Assembly (NCBI GenBank): GCA_018806915.1
Contig: JAGKQI010000021.1
Location: 186,001-250,000, forward strand
DNA length: 64,000 nt
DNA from: Phytophthora colocasiae
Lineage: Eukaryota; Oomycota; Peronosporomycetes; Peronosporales; Peronosporaceae
Reading direction: 5' to 3'
Shown here: positions 43,641 through 54,624 of the stretch, piece by piece
Layout of the letters: each line of letters begins with the position of its first letter
Numbering within the stretch: position 1 is the stretch's first letter
Made by a program: the position numbers and the translations under genes
The notes under the pieces: generated by a model
The model's input: only the letters and a program-made list of their open reading frames with translations
What the model was told of the DNA's origin: nothing
Database searches by the model: none

Positions 43641-43923
43641 CTTCTACAACGTATTGCTACGTCGGTCACATGTTTATTTGATTTTACGGATGTAGCTGAT
43701 GTTATTGAACCATGGTCGCTCGGCCGAACTCTACAGGTGACACAATGCAGTGGGAATGAACCAAGCCAAAGCCGTTCTGCTTGTCGGTGTTTGTGTTCCC
43801 GATCTATTGATTCAATGCAGTCAAATGCTGAAAGCGAATATACACGAACTTCGAGTTCTTTCCTCATTGCTCATGCTCGAATACATCTGAGAACGGAGGT
43901 TCATTATACACTTATAATGCTTC

Positions 43924-44794
43924 CTACTGCAGACTGATGATAGTACGTCCATTCAGTGGTAGCACCGGACGAGTGTTCTTGCCGTTGTCGGTCACGTGCA
44001 GCTTCTTCAGCTGCGTCTGCAGGCGAGCCAAGTCCGTCGACGAAATGGCCATGGGTTGCTGCACCACCCACCAGTCCACAATCTCGTCACAGCCGGGGGT
44101 CGTGAGGCTGCCGGGGTAGTTGTACGCGCGGACGGCGTTGGCGTTGACCAAATCGGCGTATGACCCACTGCAAAGGCAAACAAATACAAACCGGTCAGTA
44201 TCAAAGTATAACGAAAAGGGGGTCAATCATATCAATATCTCACAGCCGCATCGAGGTCGGTGTCGTCTCCGTGACGGCTTCCAATCCGTCGAGTACCGAG
44301 GTCATCCACGGGTCGGTCGTGCCTCCGTTGGCAGTTTGTAGGAAGACACCGACCACCATAAGCGCGGATCCGTCTGCATTGCTGTGGACGAAGTGAACCT
44401 CTCCGTCGAGTGGTTTGCCGTCCAGAGTGTGCTCCGACGGAGCGTGCAGGTGGAACTGGGCCATGTTGTACGAGGCACCGTTGGCCGACGCGGAACAAGA
44501 TCCGCCGACGACACTCGCCTTGAAGGTGTCCGCCGTCTGCGTGAGGTTGAAGTCGCCACACTCACCGGTGAACGCCAACGACCGCGTGGCCACATCTCCC
44601 GTGGTGGTAGTGATGTCGATGGGCGACTGGCGCGAACCTCCGCACGTGGGATAGTGGTCGGCCCACTGGGCAGGTCCGGCCATGGTGACGTCGTTGGTTT
44701 TGTATCCCCAAGGAGCGTCGCCCGTGACGGCAGCGGAAGTTCCAGCGAATGCGCACGAGGCCATGAGCGCGGAGGTGGTAGTGAAGAACTTCAT
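43924..44794 (-). CDS. Alpha-carbonic anhydrase 3 (palindrome copy, 264 aa)
   Basis: Exons on the minus strand: 44794-44244 and 44167-43924. Signal peptide (ending AFAGTSAAV), WGYKTND, SRQSPIDI, QFHLHAPSEH and GEVHFVHSN zinc-ligand motifs, LTTPGCDEIVDWWV near the end. The first intron present in paralogues 1 and 2 is absent (FKASVVGGSCSAS is continuous), while the second is kept (76 nt). It differs from copy 4 by Val for Ala in the NDVTM segment and Thr for Ala in the NTRPV segment. Likely functional; secreted or cell-surface CO2/bicarbonate exchange is inferred from the family. Confidence 0.92.
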
Positions 44795-44862
44795 GGTTAC
44801 GGTGGTAGAGCTTGTAGTGGTTGTGGTGGTGGGAGGTTGTTGTCGATGTTGGTTGTCGACAG

Positions 44863-44879
44863 CAAATTGAAGAGTGAGC
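44863..44879 (-). promoter_or_regulatory. Oomycete Inr/FPR, carbonic anhydrase 3
   Basis: The minus strand reads GCTCACTCTTCAATTTG, an essentially perfect consensus match about 70 bp from the start codon. Confidence 0.8.
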
Positions 44880-45240
44880 GGTTGATTAATCGATCGATTA
44901 ACGAAGAGGTGGTGGTGCTACGAGATCACGTGCCGAAGAAATTGAACACGAGGAGATCGTTGAAGCAGCAGCAGGTCAAGCGACGCCAGCGTTCGTTGCT
45001 CAAAAGTGATCGAGAAGCAGTGCTGTCGTAGATCTGTGGCTGGATACTCCGTAGCCATAAGGCTTTAGACTACGCGTCTGTATGCGAAGAAGTACGAGAG
45101 AGCACTGTAGTCTAGGAAGGAAGGCATTTCGTACGAGAGTGCCAGGCGGTGAGCGTCCCACCGAATGCAGCGAGTGCCAATCTTTAGATCGCATTGACCA
45201 TCTGATTGCGGATCGGGGCTTTCCACAGTATCTACCTCAA

Positions 45241-45621
45241 AGATCGCTTTACAGCAGTCGGATACACCGAAATCGGTGATGTTCATGATTGCAGGTCATG
45301 AATTGCATGTACCTATCGGGTACACGTATTCTAGCGCCCATTCTTGAAAGAGGAGGTAAAAACTATTGTTGCCAATTACCGTTTTGAGCTCTTTTCAAGA
45401 GCTGTGTGGGCACTTTCTAATGGATCAGCGAGGTCAATGTCTACACGTAGCTCCCAAGTTAAAAATTGCGAAGGGTTGACACCTGTTCAAAATGAAACAT
45501 GTATTACATGCAACCATGTAGAGAATCATGAATCTTACCTTTACCCGGCCTAGAGGAAAAACATGGAATTTAAGATCACAATACAACAACGTCACCTGTT
45601 AAACCATTCAAATCTGTCACG
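45241..45621. other. Unique spacer at the centre of the carbonic anhydrase palindrome
   Basis: About 380 bp between the inner arm ends, with no gene seen. Together with the arm segments out to the promoters it forms the shared upstream region of two divergent genes. A small inverted repeat AGCTCTT/AAGAGCT lies near 45388-45405. Confidence 0.6.
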
Positions 45622-45982
45622 AGGTGGAATCCACCATGGAAAGCCTCAACCCGCATTCAGATGGTCAATTCGATCTAAAGATTGGCACTCGCTGCATTCG
45701 GTGGGACGCTCACCGCCTGGCACTCTCGTACGAAATGCCTTCCTTCCTAGACTACAGTGCTCTCTCGTACTTCTTCGCATACAGACGCGTAGTCTAAAGC
45801 CTTATGGCTACGGAGTATCCAGCCACAGATCTACGACAGCACTGCTTCTCGATCACTTTTGAGCAACGAACGCTGGCGTCGCTTGACCTGCTGCTGCTTC
45901 AACGATCTCCTCGTGTTCAATTTCTTCGGCACGTGATCTCGTAGCACCACCACCTCTTCGTTAATCGATCGATTAATCAACC

Positions 45983-45999
45983 GCTCACTCTTCAATTTG
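45983..45999 (+). promoter_or_regulatory. Oomycete Inr/FPR, carbonic anhydrase 4
   Basis: GCTCACTCTTCAATTTG, same as in the mirror copy, about 70 bp before ATG 46068. Confidence 0.8.
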
Positions 46000-46067
46000 C
46001 TGTCGACAACCAACATCGACAACAACCTCCCACCACCACAACCACTACAAGCTCTACCACCGTAACC

Positions 46068-46938
46068 ATGAAGTTCTTCACTACCACCTCCGCGCTCATG
46101 GCCTCGTGCGCATTCGCTGGAACTTCCGCTGCCGTCACGGGCGACGCTCCTTGGGGATACAAAACCAACGACGCCACCATGGCCGGACCTGCCCAGTGGG
46201 CCGACCACTATCCCACGTGCGGAGGTTCGCGCCAGTCGCCCATCGACATCACTACCACCACGGGAGATGTGGCCACGCGGTCGTTGGCGTTCACCGGTGA
46301 GTGTGGCGACTTCAACCTCACGCAGACGGCGGACACCTTCAAGGCGAGTGTCGTCGGCGGATCTTGTTCCGCGTCGGCCAACGGTGCCTCGTACAACATG
46401 GCCCAGTTCCACCTGCACGCTCCGTCGGAGCACACTCTGGACGGCAAACCACTCGACGGAGAGGTTCACTTCGTCCACAGCAATGCAGACGGATCCGCGC
46501 TTATGGTGGTCGGTGTCTTCCTACAAACTGCCAACGGAGGCACGACCGACCCGTGGATGACCTCGGTACTCGACGGATTGGAAGCCGTCACGGAGACGAC
46601 ACCGACCTCGATGCGGCTGTGAGATATTGATATGATTGACCCCCTTTTCGTTATACTTTGATACTGACCGGTTTGTATTTGTTTGCCTTTGCAGTGGGTC
46701 ATACGCCGATTTGGTCAACGCCAACGCCGTCCGCGCGTACAACTACCCCGGCAGCCTCACGACCCCCGGCTGTGACGAGATTGTGGACTGGTGGGTGGTG
46801 CAGCAACCCATGGCCATTTCGTCGACGGACTTGGCTCGCCTGCAGACGCAGCTGAAGAAGCTGCACGTGACCGACAACGGCAAGAACGCTCGTCCGGTGC
46901 TACCACTGAATGGACGTACTATCATCAGTCTGCAGTAG
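46068..46938 (+). CDS. Alpha-carbonic anhydrase 4 (palindrome copy, 264 aa)
   Basis: Exons 46068-46618 and 46695-46938 (795 nt in frame). Near-identical to copy 3 on the other arm: same signal peptide, same zinc-ligand motifs (QFHLHAPSEH, GEVHFVHSN), same loss of intron 1 and retention of a 76-nt intron 2. Divergent from copy 3 with start codons 1.27 kb apart. No lesions; presumed functional. Confidence 0.92.
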
Positions 46939-47458
46939 GAAGCATTATAAGTGTATAATGAACCTCCGTTCTCAGTTGTATTCGAGCATGAGCAATGAGG
47001 AAAGAACTCGAAGTTCGTGTATATTCGCTTTCAGCATTTGGCTGCATTGAATCAATAAATCGGGAACACAAATACCGACAAGCAGAACGGCTCTGGCTTG
47101 GTTCATTCCCACTGCATAGTGTCACCTGTAGGTAGAGTTCGGCACGAGCCACCATGGTTCAATAACGTCAGCTACATCCGTAAAATCAAATAAACATGTG
47201 ACTGACGTCGCAAATTACTTCAAGGACAACAATATTTACATCAACCACGTGATCGGCTATTTCCAACAGGATTTGAGGCAGTTATGTGGCCCCTTGCATT
47301 GCCCAGAAACCACAAGGCAGATGCAACACCTCTTCCACCATAAAATTTTTTTAACTGCTGTATCCAGCCACCGCACACACACCTCCAACCAGAAAAAAAA
47401 TGATATCAAACTGACGATTAATTGAGCGGACTGCGATCATCTCTTCCAAGTCTGCGAA
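46939..47458. other. Outer palindrome arm and upstream region of carbonic anhydrase 5
   Basis: The arm continues to about 47209; the rest is unique sequence before the next promoter. No gene seen. Confidence 0.5.
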
Positions 47459-47476
47459 AGTCATTTTCCAATTTGC
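47459..47476 (+). promoter_or_regulatory. Oomycete Inr/FPR, carbonic anhydrase 5
   Basis: AGTCATTTTCCAATTTGC, a strong consensus match about 35-50 bp before ATG 47511. Confidence 0.8.
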
Positions 47477-47510
47477 CTCAAACAGCACTACTTCGTCAAC
47501 AGCTACCACA

Positions 47511-48192
47511 ATGAAGTTTTTCAACACCTTCTCAGCTCTCGTTGCTACCTGTGCACTTACCAGCAGTGCCGTATCGGCTGATGCTAGTGGAGGTACACCC
47601 TGGGGGTACAAGGACAGTGATGCTGCTATGGCCGGCCCAATCCAGTGGGCTAAGTACTACCCAACCTGTGGAGGTTCTCGTCAGTCTCCAATTGACATCA
47701 CCACCACGACTGGAGGCAACGTAGCTAAGCGCTCATTGGCATTTAGTGGAGAGTGTGCCGACTTCAATGTCACACAGACTGCAGACTCCTTCAAGGCGAG
47801 CGTCATTGGTGGTTGGTACTAGCTGTACAAATCTGTACTAGAAGGTTCAACCCGTACTAACTTAAGTCGAAATGACAGGTTCCTGTAACGCAAAGGCCAA
47901 TGGCGCTTCATACAAAATGGCTCAGTTCCACTTACACGCACCGTCAGAACACACTTTGAATGGAAAACCATTGGATGGCGAAGTCCACTTTGTGCACAGT
48001 AACGCTGATGGATCTGCGCTGATGGTAGTAGGAATCTTCCTTCAGGTTGTGAACGGTAGAACGGATCCGTTCATGGTGGCCATTTTGGACGGCATGGACA
48101 ACCTCAAGACACCGAAGGGGGAGCAGATCAGTCTCGGATCTTACTCCATGCTAGTGAACGCTAACGCGAACCGCCTGTACAACTACCCTGGA
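47511..48192 (+). pseudogene. Alpha-carbonic anhydrase 5, 5' part, split by Gypsy-2
   Basis: Exons 47511-47811 and 47879-48192 encode the signal peptide, SRQSPIDI, QFHLHAPSEH and GEVHFVHSN. Here intron 1 is kept (67 nt, donor GTTGGT) but intron 2 is absent (ISLGSYSMLVNANANRLYNY continuous), the opposite of copies 3 and 4. At 48192 the reading is cut by Gypsy-2 directly after codons for YPG. With the element and one CTGGA copy removed, the three pieces (301+314+186 nt) make an intact 266-aa frame, so insertion is the only visible lesion and must be recent. As it stands, translation runs five residues into the LTR and stops. Confidence 0.92.
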
Positions 48193-48604
48193 TGCAGCGG
48201 GGCTGCGTAGGTGTGCACGGCACAGAGGAAGTTGGGTTGACTCGTAGAGTCCTGCTTGCAAGGCACTAGCCTTCGGTTCTATACAAGAACCAAGTAGGCC
48301 ACTAAATACGGGACTCTCACAATCAGTGTCCCTATAATAAAGGAACTAACACTAATTATGTAAAATGCAAACTGATTTTTATTTATTTTATTGCCCTAAT
48401 CCTGAATGTAACGGATTTAGTATCTAACATACTAAATCCTAATCAAATGTAATGTGTGGCTCTGAGCTAACAGCCAGCAACTGGCTACATATGTGACGTG
48501 TGAGAAACACTATGTGTTGTACACGGATCTGTGACTTGTGACCTGGATGGTGTATACCACACCTATTGTAGCCAAGGCGCGCAGCGCCGTGTAACCCCGT
48601 TACA
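48193..48604 (-). repeat. Gypsy-2 3' LTR
   Basis: 412 bp; on the minus strand it starts TGTAACGGGG and ends GCTGCA. It contains a perfect 11-bp stem (GGATTTAGTAT, 5-nt loop) at 48415-48441 that could form an RNA hairpin. Confidence 0.95.
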
Positions 48605-48898
48605 CCCTCCCCACCAAACCGTGGATACGGAGTATCTACAACTGTAGACATAACTGCCTTGTCAAGGCCTGTCACCGGCAACTTTCCGATAAAAGAAATC
48701 TCTCAACGAGAGTGCGCGGGTGCGCTGGCTCAACGAGCACATTCTTCAATTCTCCCCAGCGAGCCAACCGCTCCTGAGGTGTCCAGTGACCAGGCGTCTA
48801 CGCCCCAGCGCCTCAGCGCTTTCCGGTCTGAGCCCTCGGCTCCTCTCACGCTCTCCGATTCGGAGTATTTCGCGGCGTCTCGCCTTCGCTACGGAGCG

Positions 48899-50670
48899 AT
48901 GTTCAAGGCCAGCCCGACGTCAAGTGGTAGCGGTGGCTCACCCTTCGAGTACACGACAGCGTCGCCGACGCGCGACCCACGTCGCTCTCCTACAGAGGAA
49001 GGCGAGGTCGAAGTGGACTACGAGGAGTCCGAACAGGGCGATGCCCATGCGTCTCCTGCTCCTGCGAGCCCTCGGACGACCCGATCTGAGCTGCGCTCTC
49101 CACGCGATCCGCGTCGGTACTCAATTCCTCGGCAGCTGCGGCAGCCCAATCCGTTCCCGGAGGGACCTTCGAGCCTCGTGCTCAACGCGTTGCGCAACGC
49201 ACCACCGCTTCCTGCTCGCGATGAGCCAGAGTCACTCAAGGGAGTCGAAGACGCGATCACCAACCCTCTGGATGAGGCACAGGAGGCTTCCCTGAGCGGT
49301 GCTCCAGAGTCACGTCGACCGGTCCAACGGGACATCGTGGGGACTTCGTCGCGGCGCGACTACGGCTTCGAGCCTCGCGACCCTGCCGAGCAGGTGAAGC
49401 AGTTGATGGCGCAGCCAAACCTGCATGGTTACGCCATAGGCAATCCTCCACGTACGGTGGCTGAGACTCAGCAGCGACAGGGCTCCATGAGCGTTTCCTG
49501 ACCCCGCAGGTGTGCACACTCGCCGAGTATCGGCAACGCTTAGATAAGCAACGGCGACGGGAGTCTGTGCCTCAGATGAGGACTTATCCACTCCTGCTCC
49601 AAACCGGAGAGACCACCCGGGACTACATGGTCCATGTGGCCACCTGGGCCGAGGCTTCACGGAAGCTCGCGTCGTTTGACCGGCTCATGGAGAGCTGCGC
49701 CGAGGTGGACGTCCGCCTCGCCCGAGGTCTACTCTTCCAGTACGCGAAGATACGCGTGCGGCCCGGCCGCTTTCCTCGTCACACGACGGCAGTGGCTCCC
49801 GCCTCTCAGGCCACTATCCCTGCTTCGCAGGATGCTCCTTCAGTCTCCGAGGAGACTCGCTGGCTGTGCCAGCCACGGACCAGAGCCTGAGCTCGGCTGC
49901 TAGTCCGTCAGCTTCTCACACTAGTGGTGAGAAGCGGGTGTCGACCGAGTGGTCGACCTCGAGCCCTTCGGGCGCCCCGATCTTCGCGATCAAAAGCGTC
50001 CACGACGTCAGGGCAGTCCTGCCTCAGGGACCCTTCAAACTCCCACGAGTTTTGGGAATGAGGATATCCACGCCACTTCACCAGATACTGGTTTTGACTA
50101 CGGTGGCGACGCCGCGCCATCAGGCGCTCCACATGGTAGTGGGGAGTCCCTGCTCATCGAGCAACGGCGGAGGAGGCCGATTCGCTGCGGAACGCCGTAC
50201 TCGATGAGTGTGACGAGCGCTATTTGTCGCATCGCGCCTGGTACCAACTCGATCACTCGATCGGTACTCTCCGGAGTCAGACTCAGTCCCTTCAAGGGAA
50301 CGTCGAGAGTGTTTGGCATTCGCATGCCCGTCTCGCTCATGACATGGAGGAGATTGAAAGCCGGATGGCTTGGCTCGAAGGTCCTCAGTCCCTGACTGCT
50401 CGCCTGCACCAGCAGGAGCTTCAGCTCGCTGAGTTGCGAGGTCAGGTGACGTTGCTGCTGCAGATGACGCAGCCTGGGCACGTGTCGTCGGTGCCAGCGC
50501 CTCCGCGCTCACCCCGCGGGGTCCCGATATGGCTTAAGCAAGCCGACGTAGAACACCGGGTGTGTTCGCATCCGCTTTGGCAAGTCAAGCGTGTATGCCA
50601 GGCCCTTCTTGGCCACGACCGTAAATGGTCCGATGAAACGCGGACGCAATTTCGTCTTAAAGACATTTGA
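48899..50670 (+). pseudogene. Gypsy-2 antisense coding region, broken into frames
   Basis: On the strand opposite to gag-pol, next to the 3' LTR, several plus-strand frames read as protein in collinear order: 48899-49501 (Pro/Ser/Arg-rich, with EPRDPAEQVKQLMAQPNLHG), then 49503-49890 (FLTPQVCTLAEYRQRLDKQ, gag-like WAEASRKLASFDRLMESC), a Ser-rich segment in a third frame, and 50155-50535 with a coiled coil (EEADSLRNAVLDECDERY, DMEEIESRMAWLEG, QQELQLAELRGQVTLLLQ). Frame changes sit at homopolymers. The last part overlaps the chromodomain and integrase tail on the other strand. Family unknown; no similarity to the Gypsy-1 antisense protein was evident. Confidence 0.5.
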
Positions 50671-53600
50671 CACTGCATGTGTAGGTAGGTTCTTAGCGTT
50701 TAATAAAACCTGGTCACCGACCTTAAATTCCCATACATTGCTTCTACCTTTTGTATCCGCTTGTTCCTTCTGAACGTCTTGGCTTTCAGCCATCGCGTCA
50801 CGTACACGGCGTAATACGCTCAATCTCACCGAGAGGAAGTCATCGACTTGTTTACGCACAGCAGAAGGGCTGATATCAGCAAGCTCGGAGTCGAGCGACG
50901 GCACAGCCTCTCCCCCACCAAGCCCAAGGCTACCGCGTGGCGGAGTGAGCGGAACGCGCGGGTGCGCAAGGCCGTTCACGTAGAACGGGGTGAAGCCTGT
51001 CGAGGCATGCACCGCATTGTTCATGGAGAACTCAACGAGAGGGAGCATAGCGCTCCAACGCTTCGGCGTTTCAGCGCATACGCTGCGGAGGATGTCCTCC
51101 AGAACGCGGTTCACGCGTTCGGTCTGACCGTCGGTCTGCGGATGGTCCGCCGTGGACATGTCCAGTCGAGTGCCCAGCACCTTGAAGACGGACGTCCAGA
51201 AGTGACCCGTGAAACGGGGATCTCGATCCGAGACAATGGTCTCAGGCAGCCCATGCTGGCGGAAGACCCGATCGATGAAGATCGTCGCTGTACCAGCACC
51301 ATCGACGGTGTCCGGCACAGCCGCTAGATGAGCCATCTTGCTCAGACGGTCAACAAAGACCACCACGCCCGTGTTGCCTGCCGAGTCCTTCGGCAGGCCA
51401 AACACAAAGTCCATACTTATGGACTGCCAACACCCAGAGGGTACAGGTAAGCTCGCCAAAGGCGCAGCCGCATGCGGCGAGGGTTTAACCCGCTGACACG
51501 TCTCGCACGTGCGCACATATGTGCTGACCCACTTGTACATCTTCGGCCACCAGTACATGGAGCTCACCGAGCCGTACGTCTTCTCGCGACCGAGGTGGCC
51601 GCCTGTGGGTGTGTCGTGAGCCTCATAGAGGATACGGTACTTCAGATCCTCATCGTGAGGAACTACCACTCGTGGTGGGTCATCCTGACCCGTGCTGTAG
51701 TACAGCAGACCGCCTTCCAGGCTGTAGCGTTGAGTCTCGCCTTTAGGCGTCGTGACAGAGTCACCTTTGAGTCTTTAAACTCATCGCTCCCCAGAGCTTG
51801 GAGCAACGCGACACAAGAGTCGTCCTGAGCGTACGCTGCTCGAACCATGTCCGTCACGGACGACGTCACCGAGGTGACATGAGATAACTCATAGTCCGGG
51901 CGACGTGATAACGCGTCAGCGAGGACGTTCTGCCTGCCAGGCTTGTACTTCACCTCGAAGTTATACTCCGCAAAGAAGGAGAGCCATCGGGCCATCCTCT
52001 GCGAGAGGTAAGGCGACTGCGTCGCTGTGCGTAGTGACGCATGATCCGTGTAGATCACAAACGGCTTGGAGCCGAGCAGGTGAACCCTGAATTTGACGAG
52101 AGCGTACTTCATCGCAAGTAGCTCCTTGTCATGAACTGGATAGTTCTTCTCAGCAGCCTTGAGCTGTCGCGACTCAAACGCAATGACGCGTTCGCGCCCT
52201 TCGGCGTCCGCTTGTAGCAAAGCACTGCCGATGGCAAAGTCAGAGGCGTCACAGACGACAATAAACGGACGAGCGGGGTCTGGCAGCGCCAGTATCGGTG
52301 CCTGAAGCAGGCTATCCTTGATACAAGTGAACGCATTCTCGTGCTCGGCACGCCATACCCACTCGGCATCCTTCTTAAGGAGATCCGTCAGTGGCCGAGC
52401 CAACTCAGCGTAGTTCTCGCTGTACTTGTGCAAGTAGTTGGCCAAACCCAGCCACTTACGCAAGTCCTTCTGGTTCAAGGGAACCGGCCAATCCACAATG
52501 GCCTTGACCTTTGCTGGATCAGCACGAAGGCCATGCTTCCCAATGAAGCACCCTAGGAAGGGGATTTCTTCCGCGCCAAAGACGCACTTGTCTGCGTTGG
52601 CGTACAGCTTGTTCGTGCGCATGCACTCGAGCACAGCTCTCACGTGTTCCACGTGCACCTCAACGTCAGTCTTGCCGTGTTCGGCCTGACTGTGGACGAA
52701 CACGTCGTCAAAGTACGTTTGTGCGAATGCCCGTAGGGGCCTGAACAGCTGCGTCACTAGACGATTGAACGTTGCGGGCGCGTTCGAGAGCCCTTGGGGC
52801 ATGACGAGCCACTCCCAGAGCATACCGCTCGGGTGCTCACCGCTGTAAGCGGAATATCACTGGCTCGCATGAGCGGCTGATAGTACCCATCGACTAAGTC
52901 GAGTGCACTGTACATGGTGCAACCCACCATGTTGTTCTGAAGAACATCCTTCCTAGGAATCGGCGTCTGCGCCGGAATCGTGGCAGTGTTGAGCTTGTTA
53001 AAAGCGTGAACGATACGCCACTTGCCATTCGGCTTTCTGACACAGAACGTTGGCGCGGAATGCGGAGACTTGCTCTCGCGCACGAGACCCGCCGCGTGCT
53101 TCGCACGGAAGAAGGCGTCAATGACGTCGCATTGCTCTTTAGGAAGAGGCCACTGTCGGGTCACGCAGTACTTAGTTCCGGGAACTAAGTCGATCTCATG
53201 ACGAACGCCTCGGTCGGGAGGCAGGCCACTCGGTGGTTCCTTCGAGACAACGTCTCCATATTCCTTCAGCAAGGAGTGGAAGGGATCCGAGGGATTCTTG
53301 AGGATCTCCGATCCACTCCTGGCGTTCAACGCCTTCTTGACTTCGGCCAAGACGGACTCGTCAACGAGGGACGACGAGTTTAACTCCTCCTCAGGTCGAA
53401 CGATGACCACCTCGGCGAATTCGCCAGCCTTCAAGGCATCGCCAAAGTCGGCGAAGGACATCTCTTCTAGCTCAAGGAGCTTGTCAACACTTGGCAAGTC
53501 GTCCAGCAGGACACTGCCTTCGGCACTACCGCCCACTCCATCAACCAGAGTGTATAGCTGCCCACAGCCCTCCGGTGCGTCGGCACTTGACGTCACGGAT

Positions 53601-54586
53601 GACTCAGACGCAGAGCGTCTCGCCCGAAAGGGCCTTACGACGTCTTCGCCTGGCCGAAGATCGTCTACTCGACGGAGTACGTGCCGTCGCACAAGTTTCG
53701 GCCTCTCTCGGCCCAGTGTCAGGACACTCAGCGATCCACTCGGTCGACGACCGATGCCGCTCAGCGGAGTACGTGCCGCTGCACAATCAATGACCGTAAC
53801 AGGTCCAGTGTCAGAGACACTCAGCGATCGACTTGGTCCACGACCAGTATCACTCGACGGAGTACGTGCCGCCCCACAGTTCACGGCCTGGTAAGGCCCG
53901 ATGCCATCGGCATCCAGTGACGGTCCATGACCGGCGTCACTCGGGTTACGTGAGCTTTGCCCACACGTTGACTCACTGCCAACCAGCGCTATGCGCTCAA
54001 CAGGGCTGCGATCCTCGCACTCGGTGCTGTCCACTAACTCGGACACACCGACTTCCAGCATCATTGCCGACTCGGCTCGATGCTCGCGCCAATAGCGCTT
54101 CTGCTTCCTAGCAGAGGTGGGTTCATGACTCGCCAAAGCTCCACTAGGAGAGAAGTGCGTAGCACCTAAGGTCTTCGACCTCCAGTCGATCCATGGCTCG
54201 TGGCGCTCCAGCCACGCCATACCAAGGATGAGGTCGTACCTCGAATCCAGGTCCAAGACCAAGCAGCGTTCCACGCTGTCGAAGTCCAGGAACTTCAGCC
54301 GTAGGTCCATCGGGACCTTGGCTGCCGTGACACGGACGCCCGTCGCTGAACGGACAGTGACGGTGTCACCTCTTCGCGCTCGAAGCGCCTCAGCATATTG
54401 CTGACTACCCTCAACGGTGGAGCGTCTGACGTAGTTGCCAGACGCTCCTGAATCGATCAACACGATCCACGGCTTCTCGAAGCCCTTCACGTCCACATGG
54501 ACGACCAGCAAGCCCTGCTTGCTCACACGTTCCGTGTTCAAGAGCACGGAGCTCTTCGGGGCTGAGCCCCAGTGCCTCTCACGCAC
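49908..54586 (-). pseudogene. Gypsy-2 pol (PR, RT, RNaseH, INT, chromodomain) with single-base frameshifts
   Basis: Pieces on the minus strand: protease and start of RT (54586-52830; LIDSGASGNYV near 54455, then PHSAPTFCVRKPNGKWRIV), rest of RT with YFDD near 52710 and RNase H (52823-51750), integrase (to 50509; HHCC finger, IVSDRDPRFTGHFW, HPQTDGQTERVN, GPFTVV) and a chromodomain (50132-49985; QYLVKWRGYPHSQNSWE). Each junction is explained by a one-base change in a short homopolymer (near 52833, 51768, 50511 and 50143). The chromodomain suggests targeting to modified histones, as in chromoviruses. Frameshifts conflict with the near-identical LTRs; sequencing indels are a real alternative. 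Confidence 0.85.
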
Positions 54587-54624
54587 TGCAGAACTCAGTT
54601 CTTCCCCAGTAGACCGCCCCGCGT

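Larger units (their letters stand above)
43653..45240. repeat. Left arm of carbonic anhydrase palindrome
   Basis: The reverse complement is at 45622-47209 (coordinates sum to 90862 throughout, so almost no indels). Only scattered substitutions were seen inside; similarity decays at the outer end near 43653 and inner end near 45240. It contains the whole of carbonic anhydrase 3 with its promoter. Confidence 0.93.
45622..47209. repeat. Right arm of carbonic anhydrase palindrome
   Basis: Mirror of 43653-45240, containing carbonic anhydrase 4. Its outer end fades near 47209, within sequence leading to carbonic anhydrase 5. Confidence 0.93.

Noticed and set aside
44384..45031. 215-codon plus-strand ORF antisense to carbonic anhydrase 3 (mirror at 45831-46478)
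   Set aside because: It is the complement of a well-supported enzyme gene with GC-rich third positions; no motif, and its mirror copy exists only because of the palindrome.
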